Origin: Aphis gossypii | Lineage: Eukaryota > Arthropoda > Insecta > Hemiptera > Aphididae | Assembly (NCBI RefSeq): GCF_020184175.1 | Contig: NC_065533.1 | Location: 9,012,695 to 9,076,694, forward strand | Length of the DNA stretch: 64,000 nucleotides | Direction: 5' to 3' | Position numbers and translations under genes: made by a program | The notes under the pieces: generated by a model | The model's database searches: none | What the model was told of the DNA's origin: nothing | The model's input: the letters and a program-made list of their open reading frames with translations, nothing else | Part shown: positions 1 to 11,596 of the stretch, piece after piece | Position numbering within the stretch: position 1 is the first letter of the stretch | Layout: every line of letters starts with the position of its first letter

Positions 1-796
1 GTCAAACGTCGAACTACAATCACCACCATAAAACGGCCAGGGACATATTATTATATATCAATATATCATATAATATGGCTCGGATATGTCTTATTGTTAT
101 CGAGACGTCGTAGTGTATGGTATTCTATATATATATATTGTGCGAGGACGCTTGTAATATTATTTTTGATACTAAAAAATACCTATTTTTATTGACCCCG
201 AAGAGCCAGATCCCTGAAAAATGTCACCCACAACTTTGGACTTTAATTAGGGTTTTCGAATTTTCAAATAATAACTAAGGTTAAGGTTCAAAAGTGGTTA
301 GAAACATACATTTAGGTAAGTAACAGTAAATAAAATACTTAGGGAGCTTAAACGACAACTAGACACATAGATGACGAACGCCATTTTGTTTTGAAACCAA
401 TAGTATCATGGTGTGATAGAGAGAATTGTATGCATATAATACAAAGTGATGATCGAATCGACTTGAGCGAATGTCACAAGAAGTTCGTTAATTTCTTTCT
501 CTCTCTCTACGGTTATTTCGAAAAGAAAAACGTTCGTGAACAGATGGATAGTATTGTTTAAAAGTTTCTAGAATAAAGATTTTTCTTCGAGGTCACTCGA
601 AAAAAATTCCTCTTGATTGATTGTGTTATGTATGTTTCTCTCGAAATTATCATATATATATATATAGTCGTTAAAGCCGTTTCAGTTCGTAAAATCAATT
701 AGCGAGAATTCGAGAATGCGTGAAATGTATATACTTTGTTAAACAGTTTTTTCACTATTATTGAAATTGATCACTATAATGTTTTGTTTTCAACAG
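1..796. other. Left edge, non-coding or intronic
   Basis: AT-rich. The first 50 bases are GC-richer and open in two plus frames, possibly the tail of an exon cut by the window edge, but no donor is seen. Donor-like TTTAG|GTAAGT at 315. Nothing else supported. Confidence 0.4.
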
Positions 797-852
797 GCCA
801 TACGTCCTCGCACTGGGTCGGTAGATCAGTGGCGCCGTACTTAAAGCTGTAG
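797..852 (+). CDS. Candidate terminal exon of an unrecognised gene (partial)
   Basis: A pyrimidine-rich tract ends TTTTGTTTTCAACAG at 796. The following 56 bp are GC-rich and in phase 2 read HTSSHWVGRSVAPYLKL then TAG at 850-852; phase 0 is also open (AIRPRTGSVDQWRRT, TAA). The composition contrast with the AT-rich flanks and the good acceptor suggest the last coding exon of a plus-strand gene starting before this window. No family recognised, and no convincing upstream exon is visible between 1 and 780 (a donor-like TTTAG|GTAAGT at 315 is not preceded by an open frame). Confidence 0.3.
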
Positions 853-2231
853 GACGTGATCGTCGTTCTGAAAGTTGTTAATTGACAGCTGTGATCGGTG
901 TCGGGTGGTTTCTTTTTATAACGTTGTTTAACCTACCCTCCTTCACACAGGTCACAATAGCAATAATCTTATATTGTAATTTGTGAGCGGTCTAACTCGT
1001 GGACTAGATAACACACTTAGGCTTATTATTCACAGACGACAATTAACCGTACCAAATCACGCCTATATACATCAATTTAACGCCTACGACAATAAATTTG
1101 AAAAAACGATTTATCTATTGAACGAAAAAGATCATTTCCCGTTGTTCGTTATAAATCGTATTATTTGTCAACTAAAATATCGTCGGTCTAAAACAACTAG
1201 AATGTTTTTGAATTTAATCGTTATTTATTAATACACGCTTTATTCTTTATTGTTGATCGATTGATTGCAATTAGCCCGAAATATGAATAATAAACGAATT
1301 CATTATATATATATTACGATATATATAGAAACCTCATCGTCTCAGATGGTGATTTAGGGTCTCCCCACTAGATATAACTGCGAGTCGCGGCGCACTAGAG
1401 TGGTTTTTCATTAATTATTTGTCTAACGATATTTTTGTGAAATGTCACGGCGCCACCGATGGTAATTTTCAAGACTAGGTAAATCGTATATAATATCTAT
1501 TAAATTAAAAATAATTAAATAATAACACACAAACAAGTCATGTTAAAATACTAACAGACTATTAAATAATATTTTTTAGGTACTTATAGTTTATATTATA
1601 AATTAAATATTGTTATATTACCTGTGGATGATGTCGATAATGTAGTATGTGTGCGCGTGTGAACAGCAAATGATTTAAGCCTGAATTACGCGAAACAACA
1701 ATGGTGCTTGCCCACCAACAACTAAGCATGCACAAAACTAGGTAGGAGTACTTTATTATTAATAGGAGGTATATAGGTAAATTGTTATTGTTGTATTCAA
1801 TCCATTATACTATACGCAGTAGTTAGTCACTACTGGTTACGTTTACAGCTAGTATAGGCATAATATATGTCTCGGGATCGAAGCGCTAATAATATTATAG
1901 TATTATGATATCAAATTACTTCTACTTAGGTAAACGTAACACGATGATTTATAATGCAAAACACATGGTCAAAATCGTATATGATGTTAATCACTCTTCG
2001 ATGATGTCGTCATTCGTAGGTATAGGAAAAATAAGCGGGGCTGTGAATTTGCATCATGCTTTTTTCTGCGGTTACTTGTAGAAGAAGAAATTTAGTTCAT
2101 TAAAAATATGTTTTACGCATATCTATACAGAATTATATTCTTTTATATCGAAAATTTGATAAAAAAAACTATGTAATTGTTATCATTTGTATTATTGAAT
2201 AAATGCTTTTTTATATATTCACCAGTATTTT
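853..2231. other. Non-coding flank
   Basis: Follows the candidate terminal exon. Plus-strand AATAAA occurs at about 1091. The plus ORF at 983-1231 (first codon GTG) has AT-biased content and is not supported as a gene. Confidence 0.5.
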
Positions 2232-2613
2232 CAAGTCCGGATTAAGGGATCGATGGGATCTCAGGACACCATAAACTTAGTGAGCACCCTTCCAACTTTA
2301 ACTTCAAAACCACTACACTTTAAAGACTGTATATTATAGTATAATTTTGTACTATACAAATATATATATACAATACTATATAAATTAATTATTATGTAAT
2401 AATTTATTACACACATATATAATTATATAAATAAAAAGAAAACACAGTATTAGTAACTAAAGCATTTTTATTTAATAATTATTAATTATCTATTAAATAC
2501 CCATTAAAGTATTTTTATTTTTTTTAAATTATTTTGAGCGTATTAAAAAAATATAATTTGAAGATAAAATGGGCCCCCGAACCGTGCCCCCTTGGTCACC
2601 CTTAATCCGCTTG
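2232..2613. mobile_element. hAT-type MITE with 8-bp target duplication
   Basis: 382 bp. The left end is CAAGTCCGGATTAAGGG and the right end, reverse-complemented, CAAGCGGATTAAGGGTGACC, the same terminus with a two-base gap. AGTATTTT flanks both sides (2224-2231 and 2614-2621), an exact 8-bp target duplication. The interior is AT-rich and non-coding, with a C-rich patch near the right end. Its termini differ from the element at 15958, so it is another family. Confidence 0.9.
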
Positions 2614-4409
2614 AGTATTTTTAAATTTTGTTTAAAATTAAACTTATCTTGCCTTTTTATTTTCTATAGTTATTTTTGCATAATTTGGTATTATTAGAGC
2701 ATATAGGTACCTATTTGGCAATTTTTTTAATGCATTTAATTCACAGCCCTGTATACAACGACACTCACTAATACGTGTGCACATGAATAAATTCAATGAT
2801 TTTTTATAATAATATTAATTTTGAATTTATAAATGTTGACACAAACGTATACTTAGGTATAAATTTATACCTGTATGTATAAACATTAAATGCCGTAGGT
2901 AATGTTTTGAATTAGGATATGAGTTAGATGACAAAAGTAAATAAATGTACAAATAATAATATTATACGTATATGTACAATGTACATACATATATTATTAT
3001 ATGATACAATAAAAATTATTTGGTAAACGTCACTGTGAGACTACAAACAAACGTCCGACAATACGTCCGTGGGATTCGCTAAACACACAATATTATAATA
3101 ATATCATATATATTATTACAGGCGACTTCCCGTTCGTACGATTGCCAGACCAAACTACGCTACAAATTATGAATATGCATTGGTATTAATATAGGTAATA
3201 TAATATATTATAAACTATTATGTTACGGGTGAAAATGAAAAAAAACACAACAAACTTTACTAGAAAAAAAAATTGTTAACGGTAATATAATAATTATAAT
3301 AATAAAAAAAAAAAATACGATGAGACGTACGGTTGGTTCGGTAGCTGGTTATTAGCCGTTAGGTATATTACAACAATAATAATACACCACACGCATAATA
3401 TGCGTAATATTATACGTACGGATATAACTTTAATGGTAAATGACGTACAAGAATTATTATACGTAAATATTGTTCGGATTTTAATATCACAATTATTATA
3501 ATATGAATATAACGACCGCAATGTAGGTAATGCTCGCTCGCGCGCAAGCACGTGTATAGGTAGGTATAAGTAATTAATAATATATGCAATATCAAAGGGT
3601 AGGTAGCCGAACCAACGTGATCGCATCGCGTTTTGTACAACATTGTTAAATAAATAAGTATATCCATTCTCTAATAAATTATAACTACTAAATTAAATTA
3701 TTTAACCATAATGGATAATGATAGTAGCGAAATAATAATAGTAATAATAATAAAAATAATAATAGTAATAATAATTATCATACAAGTATTGTTAAGAAAC
3801 AAGAGGGAAAAATACAATCAAAAGCCAACTCTTACAAATACTAATCAAAACGTTATAAAATACAGGCTTTTGATAAAATATAATAATATTAATAATAACT
3901 AACAGATTAGATTGGATAGGTACACTTTTAAAAGATGATTAATGAACATGTTTAGCATAAAATTATTGAAAACAAAACTAAATATATGTATATAAGCCTA
4001 TAACAGTGCAAATAAAACAATATAATATGTATATATGAATAATATATTATATATAATACACATATACATACAATGTTGATGCATATAATATTATTATTAA
4101 ATTTAAAAGTAAAAATGGTAACAAAGCAAGCAGGTACAAATCGGTGCGCAAAATGTTTACTGTTTCTTTTTTCTCTTTTATAAATAAAAAAATTCTTATA
4201 ACATATATAAAATATGATATAATTAATTATTAAATAATTGCACATGATATAATTCCCACTAATTGGCTTACGTTTCGATAGTATAATAGTATTACATCAA
4301 ATCAGCAAGATAAATCATATGGTCAGGAGTACGAAACAATATTTATGTCATGGTGATATAAAAATGGTATTAATTTGTTTTTGAACTACGGATTAGACAC
4401 ATATATATA

Positions 4410-4411
<2 letters not shown>

Positions 4412-4443
<32 letters not shown>
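4412..4443. repeat. (TG)n microsatellite
   Basis: Sixteen perfect TG units, preceded by a short AT run. A second, interrupted TG run is at 4752-4780. Confidence 0.95.
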
Positions 4444-4447
<4 letters not shown>

Positions 4448-7400
4448 AAACTGTATATAAGTATGTATGTATAAAATATATATAAGTAAAAGTTGTAAAA
4501 ATAAATAATATTTGTAATTATTATAAACTGTGACGAAAAATTTTATATAAATTAAATTGAATAAATGTATTATTTAGTGCTATTAGATAAAAATATTTAG
4601 TAGTAAAATATATGAACTTTCAACGTCAACTACATAAACGATTAAAAAAGAATTACATTATTTATAACTAGAATTAAGCGAAAGGAGAGGGTTTTTTATG
4701 GTCAAGCTGCTTTCTACAATCATGGATCGTTCTTGTTGCATGTGTATACAGGTGTGTGTGGTGTGTGTGTGTGTGTGTGTAGTTTGTTTATGTGGTGTGT
4801 GTCGTGTGGTATACATAAAACAACTGCTACTAAGGCGACATTATGAAATCGGTATGCGTGTTATAAAAAAAAATTAACTTTTTTTTCTACTTATAAAGTC
4901 CGAAATTTTAGATTATTTTTCCCTTTCAACATCACTGCACTCGAATTTTTAACAATTTCTTTCTCCCTTCTCTCTATTTCGTAAAGGTGAGTGGTGGCAC
5001 TTACTCGTCTTATTATACTCACATTTTGTATACAGGTTTATTAGGTGATTATTTAGATTTACACTTAACGGAGTAATCGTGCCAGTACTGTTTTAATGTT
5101 CTTATAAATGACTGGCTATTGACTAGATTCGATTGCAGCGCGAAAGTGAAAAATAACCCATAAAATTATACACATAATGTTTATTATATCATAAAATTTG
5201 AATATACTATTTTGTGAAATATATATAAATGTATGTTAACAACAGAGTTAAAATATTAATGACGATGTATTTGTTAATATTATTGTGTTAAAGTTACTAG
5301 GATTCTACTGTATAGGAACTACTTGGAAGCGGTATAATTATTTCGAATAAAACCTTATTTGCACTAGAGCTGTTATGTTAAAAACAAAACAAAATAATTA
5401 TATAACAATAAAATTAACTTGAGCCAACTATTTCGATATAGTCTTACACAGCACCATAGTTTTAATAAATATTATATCGTTCACGTGAAAATCAAGAAAC
5501 AGAAACCTAGGTATTTATAATTTATAATATATTATATTATGGAATGTGTATAAAATATGACAATGACATTAACTTATGCCTATTATGAGTTTATAATTAT
5601 TTATTGCAATTGAAATAATTATGAATTTATCATTTAAATATATTATATATATTTATTATTATTGTCATGAAATAATTATGTGGTTTTCTGTGACATTCAT
5701 TGTGTAATTGATATGGTCTTACATCACGCGAAGTAATATATTTTTTACATACAAACGAAAAAGCTTTTTTTTTTTTAATGTTATTAATATTACCATTCAA
5801 TTTATATTAACATTAATTTACGCCAAGTATAAAATAAAAAATAAATAAATAAATAATAAAATATTCTTAGTTATACATTTAAATAATATTACCTATTAAA
5901 GAATAATAATTAAAAACATATAGTTATATGCGTTACCACATAATATTGTTTTTTTAGTTATATGTGTCTTTCTAAATGGGTGGTTAGAACGAATTTAGAT
6001 AGAAGTATTCCTAAATATTTAATACATTATTTAAAGATGTATAAGACAAATGTCATGGACACATTATAAACTTAAAAAAAAAATCAAAAAACGATAATAA
6101 ATAATTAAAGAAAAAAAAGAATGAAACACATAGACCGACTATACGAGGCATGTACACATTTTGTTACCCGTTAGACTGAATTAGGCGCGTAAATTTGTTT
6201 TTTGTTTAAATCTCACTAAAACGTGTTAAACTATAATTTATAAAATCTTAACGTATTACATCACTTTGCTTTATTTTTCAATTAAAATGTCAAGCAAATA
6301 TCATACCGTGCAAACAACTCTATAATTGATTTTGTTGAATTCACAGAAATGCGATTGCTCGAAGGAACTTAAACTCCATTAATTAATAATAGTTAATAAT
6401 TAATATATTATTATTATTATAATAAAAACACTAGTAAGTTCAGATTAAAACTTTAGATCTACTTCTGGATCTACTATCCATTCAAAGTTGGTCTTTCCAA
6501 ATGGTAATGTTTTTTTAGATGTAAATTTTTTCATTTTTTTTTACCATATAAAACTTGCATGTGCCAATAAATTAAAGCATAACACTAACTCACATGTACA
6601 AAAAAAAAAACAAAACAAAACAAAAAAAAAACAATAATTAGGCTAATGTGGTAGCACAAATAAAAGAAACTAACGATCAACTAAGTAAACCTCTTTGTTA
6701 AATACGTCTGACCTGATAATTAAGAGATCCTTCCGATTTTGCATAAGGGAATGTTCTTATAATAATTTAACTACATAATTTAACTTGTAAACATCTGAAA
6801 CAAAGAAAATATACAAAATATACATTAGTTGGTTTTGTTTTTAAAATACCTGTAAATAGTAAATAATAATGTTTAAAAGTACGATACATACAATTTTTTT
6901 TATTCTTGTGTACAACAAAATACCAATACATACATAGGGGAGGTATAATCAGATCTCTATACCATACGGATACATAAAAATAATATATGAATTTATAATT
7001 TAAAAATATTTTATTATATTTTAATACCAAATTGTGGTTTTAATTTTAATTGTGGCTGCATTACCAATACAAATCTAATGAGTAATAATGGGGTCTAGTG
7101 TTAGACATATGCTACTGCAGAAATACGCTCCATTATCATCAAACAACGATATCTTATAGTCAAATTAAATGGCGTGTAATATAATATTATAATATGTGTA
7201 CCATATCATGTAGAGGTATCGGTCGTACACGAGCATATCATACCGTTTTGTTCGTTATTGTTTTATTCATAATGAAATGACTTATTTTTTCCCTTTCCGT
7301 GTTATAAACAATAAAAACGGCACACTAAACAATAGTAAGTACTAAGTAGGTGTCTACCACTTATATACCTATATAAAATAAACATAATGAAAATATAAAT

Positions 7401-8418
7401 TCAATTGCACAAGTTCTATCTGGATACATTGTAAGCAAACCGCATAAGTATAGTATTTTAAATATTTTCATATAATATACAAAGTATCTCGTATTTGTCA
7501 TCGTATATAACCGTTTTTCTACTATGATAATTTGTTATTATTAAGTACCTACTTCTATACTGCAATATACGTGCCGTGAACGCTTTAAAACTTACCGAAC
7601 TACATCTGAATACCTAGGTATTTTTATAACATATCACGAGTACCTTCATACATATTTTATATGCAAAATATGAAGTTATATTTCTGTTACAATAGCATGC
7701 ACAGTATTTCCGATAATAATACACATAGACCCATAACAGATCTACTTCGATTAAATAAACAATTCGAGTTATCCACGAAACTGTTGAACTAAACATGATT
7801 TTTTCATAAATAAAAATTCAATGGATCAGAGAAAACTTAAAGGTACCTTAAGTACATATCGACGATTTTGAGTTAATAATGTTTTGAGTTAATCGCGTTC
7901 AACTATATAATGTATAGGTCATAAGAAAATACAATACTATATGAACTCTATACATATTAGAGTTGATAAAACATTTCCTTTAAAAAGTAAAATGTATTTT
8001 CAAGGGTTATCATATTTTGGTGAATTCGGGTCCGTATATGCAAATATCAACAATCGTGACTATTTAAAACAATAATAAATAGGTCTATATGTAATATGAC
8101 GTATAATATGTATGTGTATTGAATATTAGGTATTATATTTTGTCGCGGAAACATTGTTAAATCACAAAAACCACGGACATGTAAAACTCGAGACCTGGTA
8201 AGTAGGTACCAGCTATTACGCGGCTGCGGAGAGAAAACGTCTTTAGACAATAATAATATTATAGTTTTGTACATTGCACGTGCTCATTTCGATACCACGC
8301 TATCTTATGACCGTATATTACAGACACGTTCTAATCGCGATATATACGCAACGAAATATTTGTAGGTACCTATTGGTGTAGCAGTTAGTGTCGTAAAGCG
8401 CGTCTGAAATATTGTTCG

Positions 8419-8441
8419 TTTATTATTATTATTATTATTAT
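8419..8441. repeat. (TTA)n microsatellite
   Basis: More than seven TTA/ATT units in a row. Confidence 0.9.
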
Positions 8442-11317
8442 ATTTATTATGTTTGTTTAAACGCTGTACGAAATATACGTAACTAATCTTATACACATAT
8501 TAAGTCGAATAGAACGCTATACTTACACGTGTTGTGACCCTTGACTATTTTTTATGAACAAATAACATAGCAAATTTACGTTCAACAGAATCAATTATGT
8601 AAGATAATAGAATCTAAAATTTGTGTGAAATAAATATAAAAATAAAATTATTAGAGATTACAGCGTGAGTAGGATCTGAAATATCACGAATCGAAACGAT
8701 AATAAAATGCTGCGTGTTAACAAATTTAAGCTAAATTTTATGATTCTACTCTTTATTATAATTAAATTATATTCCTTTACCTACCTACTATAGCAAAAAA
8801 AAAAAAATTAAGTAATATACTAATATCTAACCTATAGCGGCATAGTGCAACTATGCAAAAACTTTTTTGTTAAAACCAAATTATAATATTCAATTGCACA
8901 TAATAATAAACTTATATTTTATAAATTGTATTGATTGATTTCGAAATGACCAATGTCATAGTAGACCCGTAATATATATTAATGTACATTTATTGATTTA
9001 ATAAACTCGAGCTGAGTGTCGAGAGTATGCAGGGTTCGAACGTTGAGCGTAAGGTTCATATTATAAGATATATCTGGATGGCAAAAATGTTCAAGTAATA
9101 TTCGATTCCCGAATTTATATCTATATTCTATAGCAGCACACATTTTTAAAATTTTTATTTCTATTTTGTACACGTGTTCAAACTGTATTCAAAATACTGG
9201 TTTCGAAATCATCCATCTGATATTTGTTGATCAATTTGTATGAAAAATGTCAATAATTATTCGTATAAACTATCTTTAAAAATAGATACTTCCTAGAGCT
9301 GGTGTGTAACATAATATGAGAGAACAGTAAATATTACAACTGACAGTAGTAATAAGACATTGTAATGATTGTCATGAAATGAGTGAGCAATCGCTATCGA
9401 AGAAAAACTATTAACTATGTAGAAAAAGAAAAACTATAGTGATCGCGTATACAATCGCTTCATAATCATTATTATAGTTGCAACTTCAATGCTTAATAGT
9501 TAATTATTGTATATTATAATATGCTGATGAAATAATATCCTGTAAAATATTTAAATCGTATCGATGACATTTGACACACTAAGTATACTTTATCTGGTGA
9601 ACGAACACATTTTTATAAAATCATCATAATAATATAAATTATAAACCATTAATTTTAATTATTTTATTAGCGGGCCTACGCATATATTATAATATACACA
9701 TTTGTCGTATGAAAACTGCCTACATGTTTCACGAGTATTAAAAACTACATATTATTATCGTACATACATCAATACATTATTTCGATATAAATTCTCTGAA
9801 ACAGCACTTCTTAATTGTTGGATTTTAATTGTTTAAGCAGAAATTTAATCGATTGTTCTCATATTTATGAATTGCTCGTCGCGGAACATTTTGTTTATAT
9901 TATTGATTTGTTTTAAGGTGTTGAGCTAATAACATTTTATATGAACAAATATTGGTCATTTTTTTTAAATGCTTTAAATTTGAAGTTGTATAGATAAAAT
10001 TTTTTTAATACATTCAATATTATCTGTTAAAAAATTAAAAACAAATCAACCAAATAAATAAAAATACTTTAACACTTCGGTTTTATTTCTTTATATACCC
10101 ATACGGCCATACACACAATTTAGTATTTAATGACTAAATTTCATCTACTAAGAAAATCATTAACTCTGTAATTAGATGTAAACTTTACTGTCTTTACCAT
10201 TAACAAATGTTTCATTGCCAATGTTAACAGCATATTTGTTATTTCAGTTTTCATCATATTATTTATTAGGACTCGTATTTGCCCTTAATGACGGTGATAT
10301 TTTTGTGCGATGAATAATTAAATTCCCTTATCATTTTAAATGCAAAAAAAGTCTTCTTAGATAACTTAGATCTTACAAAGTTACAATTTCTGAATAGTGA
10401 GCAATGTTATTGTATAATTAGTTATTATTTTTTTTTTTTTTAAATTTGTTAACTGTAGAAAATATAAATATGTTTTATAATATTACTATACCATACATAG
10501 TTTACCAGCAAAAAATGTTTAGTTATAAATTTAATCATGTGCTTATCTAAAAGTACGATTATTATGTTATTTTATGAATTATAAATTATGATAAAATATT
10601 AACAAAAATGATCTATAAATCGAAGGAAATTTAACATATTTCCTAAGGTCCTATACATTAAAAAAATGTTAGTTGGCAAATTGATAGATCTAGCCCTTCC
10701 ATTATTTGCCTTTGGAGACGGCCTTGTAAAGATTATTTATTCCCGACAAACGAAGAAACTATTTTCTCCGTGACAACTGTTGTTTAACTTAAGTCAATTT
10801 ATTTTTTACTGCTACTAGGATGATCAAGAAGCGGTATACGGATTATGTCTACTTGCCTCTGTCTCACAAACACATAACATAATATAACAATTTACATTCA
10901 GTGAAATCAATTCTGTGTTGTAAGCTTCAAATATTAGAGTGAAACCTATTATAAAACTTAAAGGTAAGAATATTATATTTGTTTTTATGTTGGTTTTATA
11001 ATTATTTAGTGAATTATGAGTATTATTCGTATATAAGTTGCTGAGCACTGTAAATGTTATACGTTGTACATTAGTAAACAGAAATAAGTAGCTATAAATA
11101 TATGTGGGCATCCTTTTCAGATATTTATATAAATAATTGAAAAAACTATAGAAAAATTATTCTGTAGAATTTTAAATTGTAAATAAAAAGCAACAGTGTA
11201 ATTATTTCAGGAACAACTTTTACATTATTTGCTAGTGTGATGGGTTTTTTCGGCTAATATATTTAATATTTTTTGAGAAGTAAAAATAAGTTTCAAACAT
11301 GATAAATGACACTCACC

Positions 11318-11596
11318 TCACCCTATGCATCCGGCCGATATCGTGGCCAGTATCGCAAGCGTGGCAGTCATGACTTGCGTCGCTGAAGATACGGTCTTGG
11401 TGTTGTAGTCAGTACTGCTTCTGCTGGCATCTATATTGGCGCTGGTCTGCGGTGCTTCAATGAACTTGTCTTCAGCCGTGACCCTGGATCCATACTTCTG
11501 CAGGAACTCAAGGATTATACCGTTAGTCCAGCCAAAGCCTAGCTGCACCTCGTACTCTCCTCCACTACCGTGACCTCCAGGTACGGTTGCATCATA
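11318..11596 (-). CDS. Treh: Trehalase exon 5: glycine-rich loop and hydrophobic C-terminus
   Basis: Residues 534-625 and TGA stop. The acceptor is TTTCAACAG|TATGAT. It starts YDATVPGGHGSGGEYEVQLG, the lid that closes over the substrate, then FGWTNGIILEFLQKYG. After a Ser/Thr-rich linker (about 586-606) the last 18 residues (VMTATLAILATISAGCIG) are hydrophobic and end abruptly. That is either a C-terminal membrane anchor of trehalase-2 type or a GPI-attachment signal. The TGA is followed directly by a perfect donor context (TGAG|GTGAGT), and a second possible donor lies just before it (ATAGG|GTGAGG). Use of the second would remove the stop and continue the protein in an unidentified downstream exon, so the true C-terminus is uncertain. 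Confidence 0.92.
   Translation of the reverse strand, partial: YDATVPGGHGSGGEYEVQLGFGWTNGIILEFLQKYGSRVTAEDKFIEAPQTSANIDASRSSTDYNTKTVSSATQVMTATLAILATISAGCIG

Larger units (their letters stand above)
2614..11317. other. AT-rich non-coding region, 3' flank of trehalase
   Basis: About 8.7 kb without a recognisable gene. It holds the (TG)n runs at 4412-4443 and 4752-4780 and several A/T homopolymers. Any trehalase 3'UTR lies at its right end; minus-strand AATAAA hexamers occur near 10803 and 10741. A minus-strand acceptor-like TTTTCTCTCCGCAG at 8224 is a possible further exon start. The ORFs here (for example minus 3294-3626, 6767-7030) are Tyr/Ile/Asn-rich noise. Confidence 0.6.

Noticed and set aside
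3294..4245. Several ORFs of 60-110 codons
   Set aside because: Ile/Tyr/Asn-rich translation of AT repeats, overlapping on both strands, no family resemblance.
10824..11145. Open frame downstream of trehalase that could extend the C-terminus by about 100 residues
   Set aside because: Tyr/Asn/Thr-rich low-complexity content and an AT-only acceptor; mentioned as a possibility but not annotated as coding.
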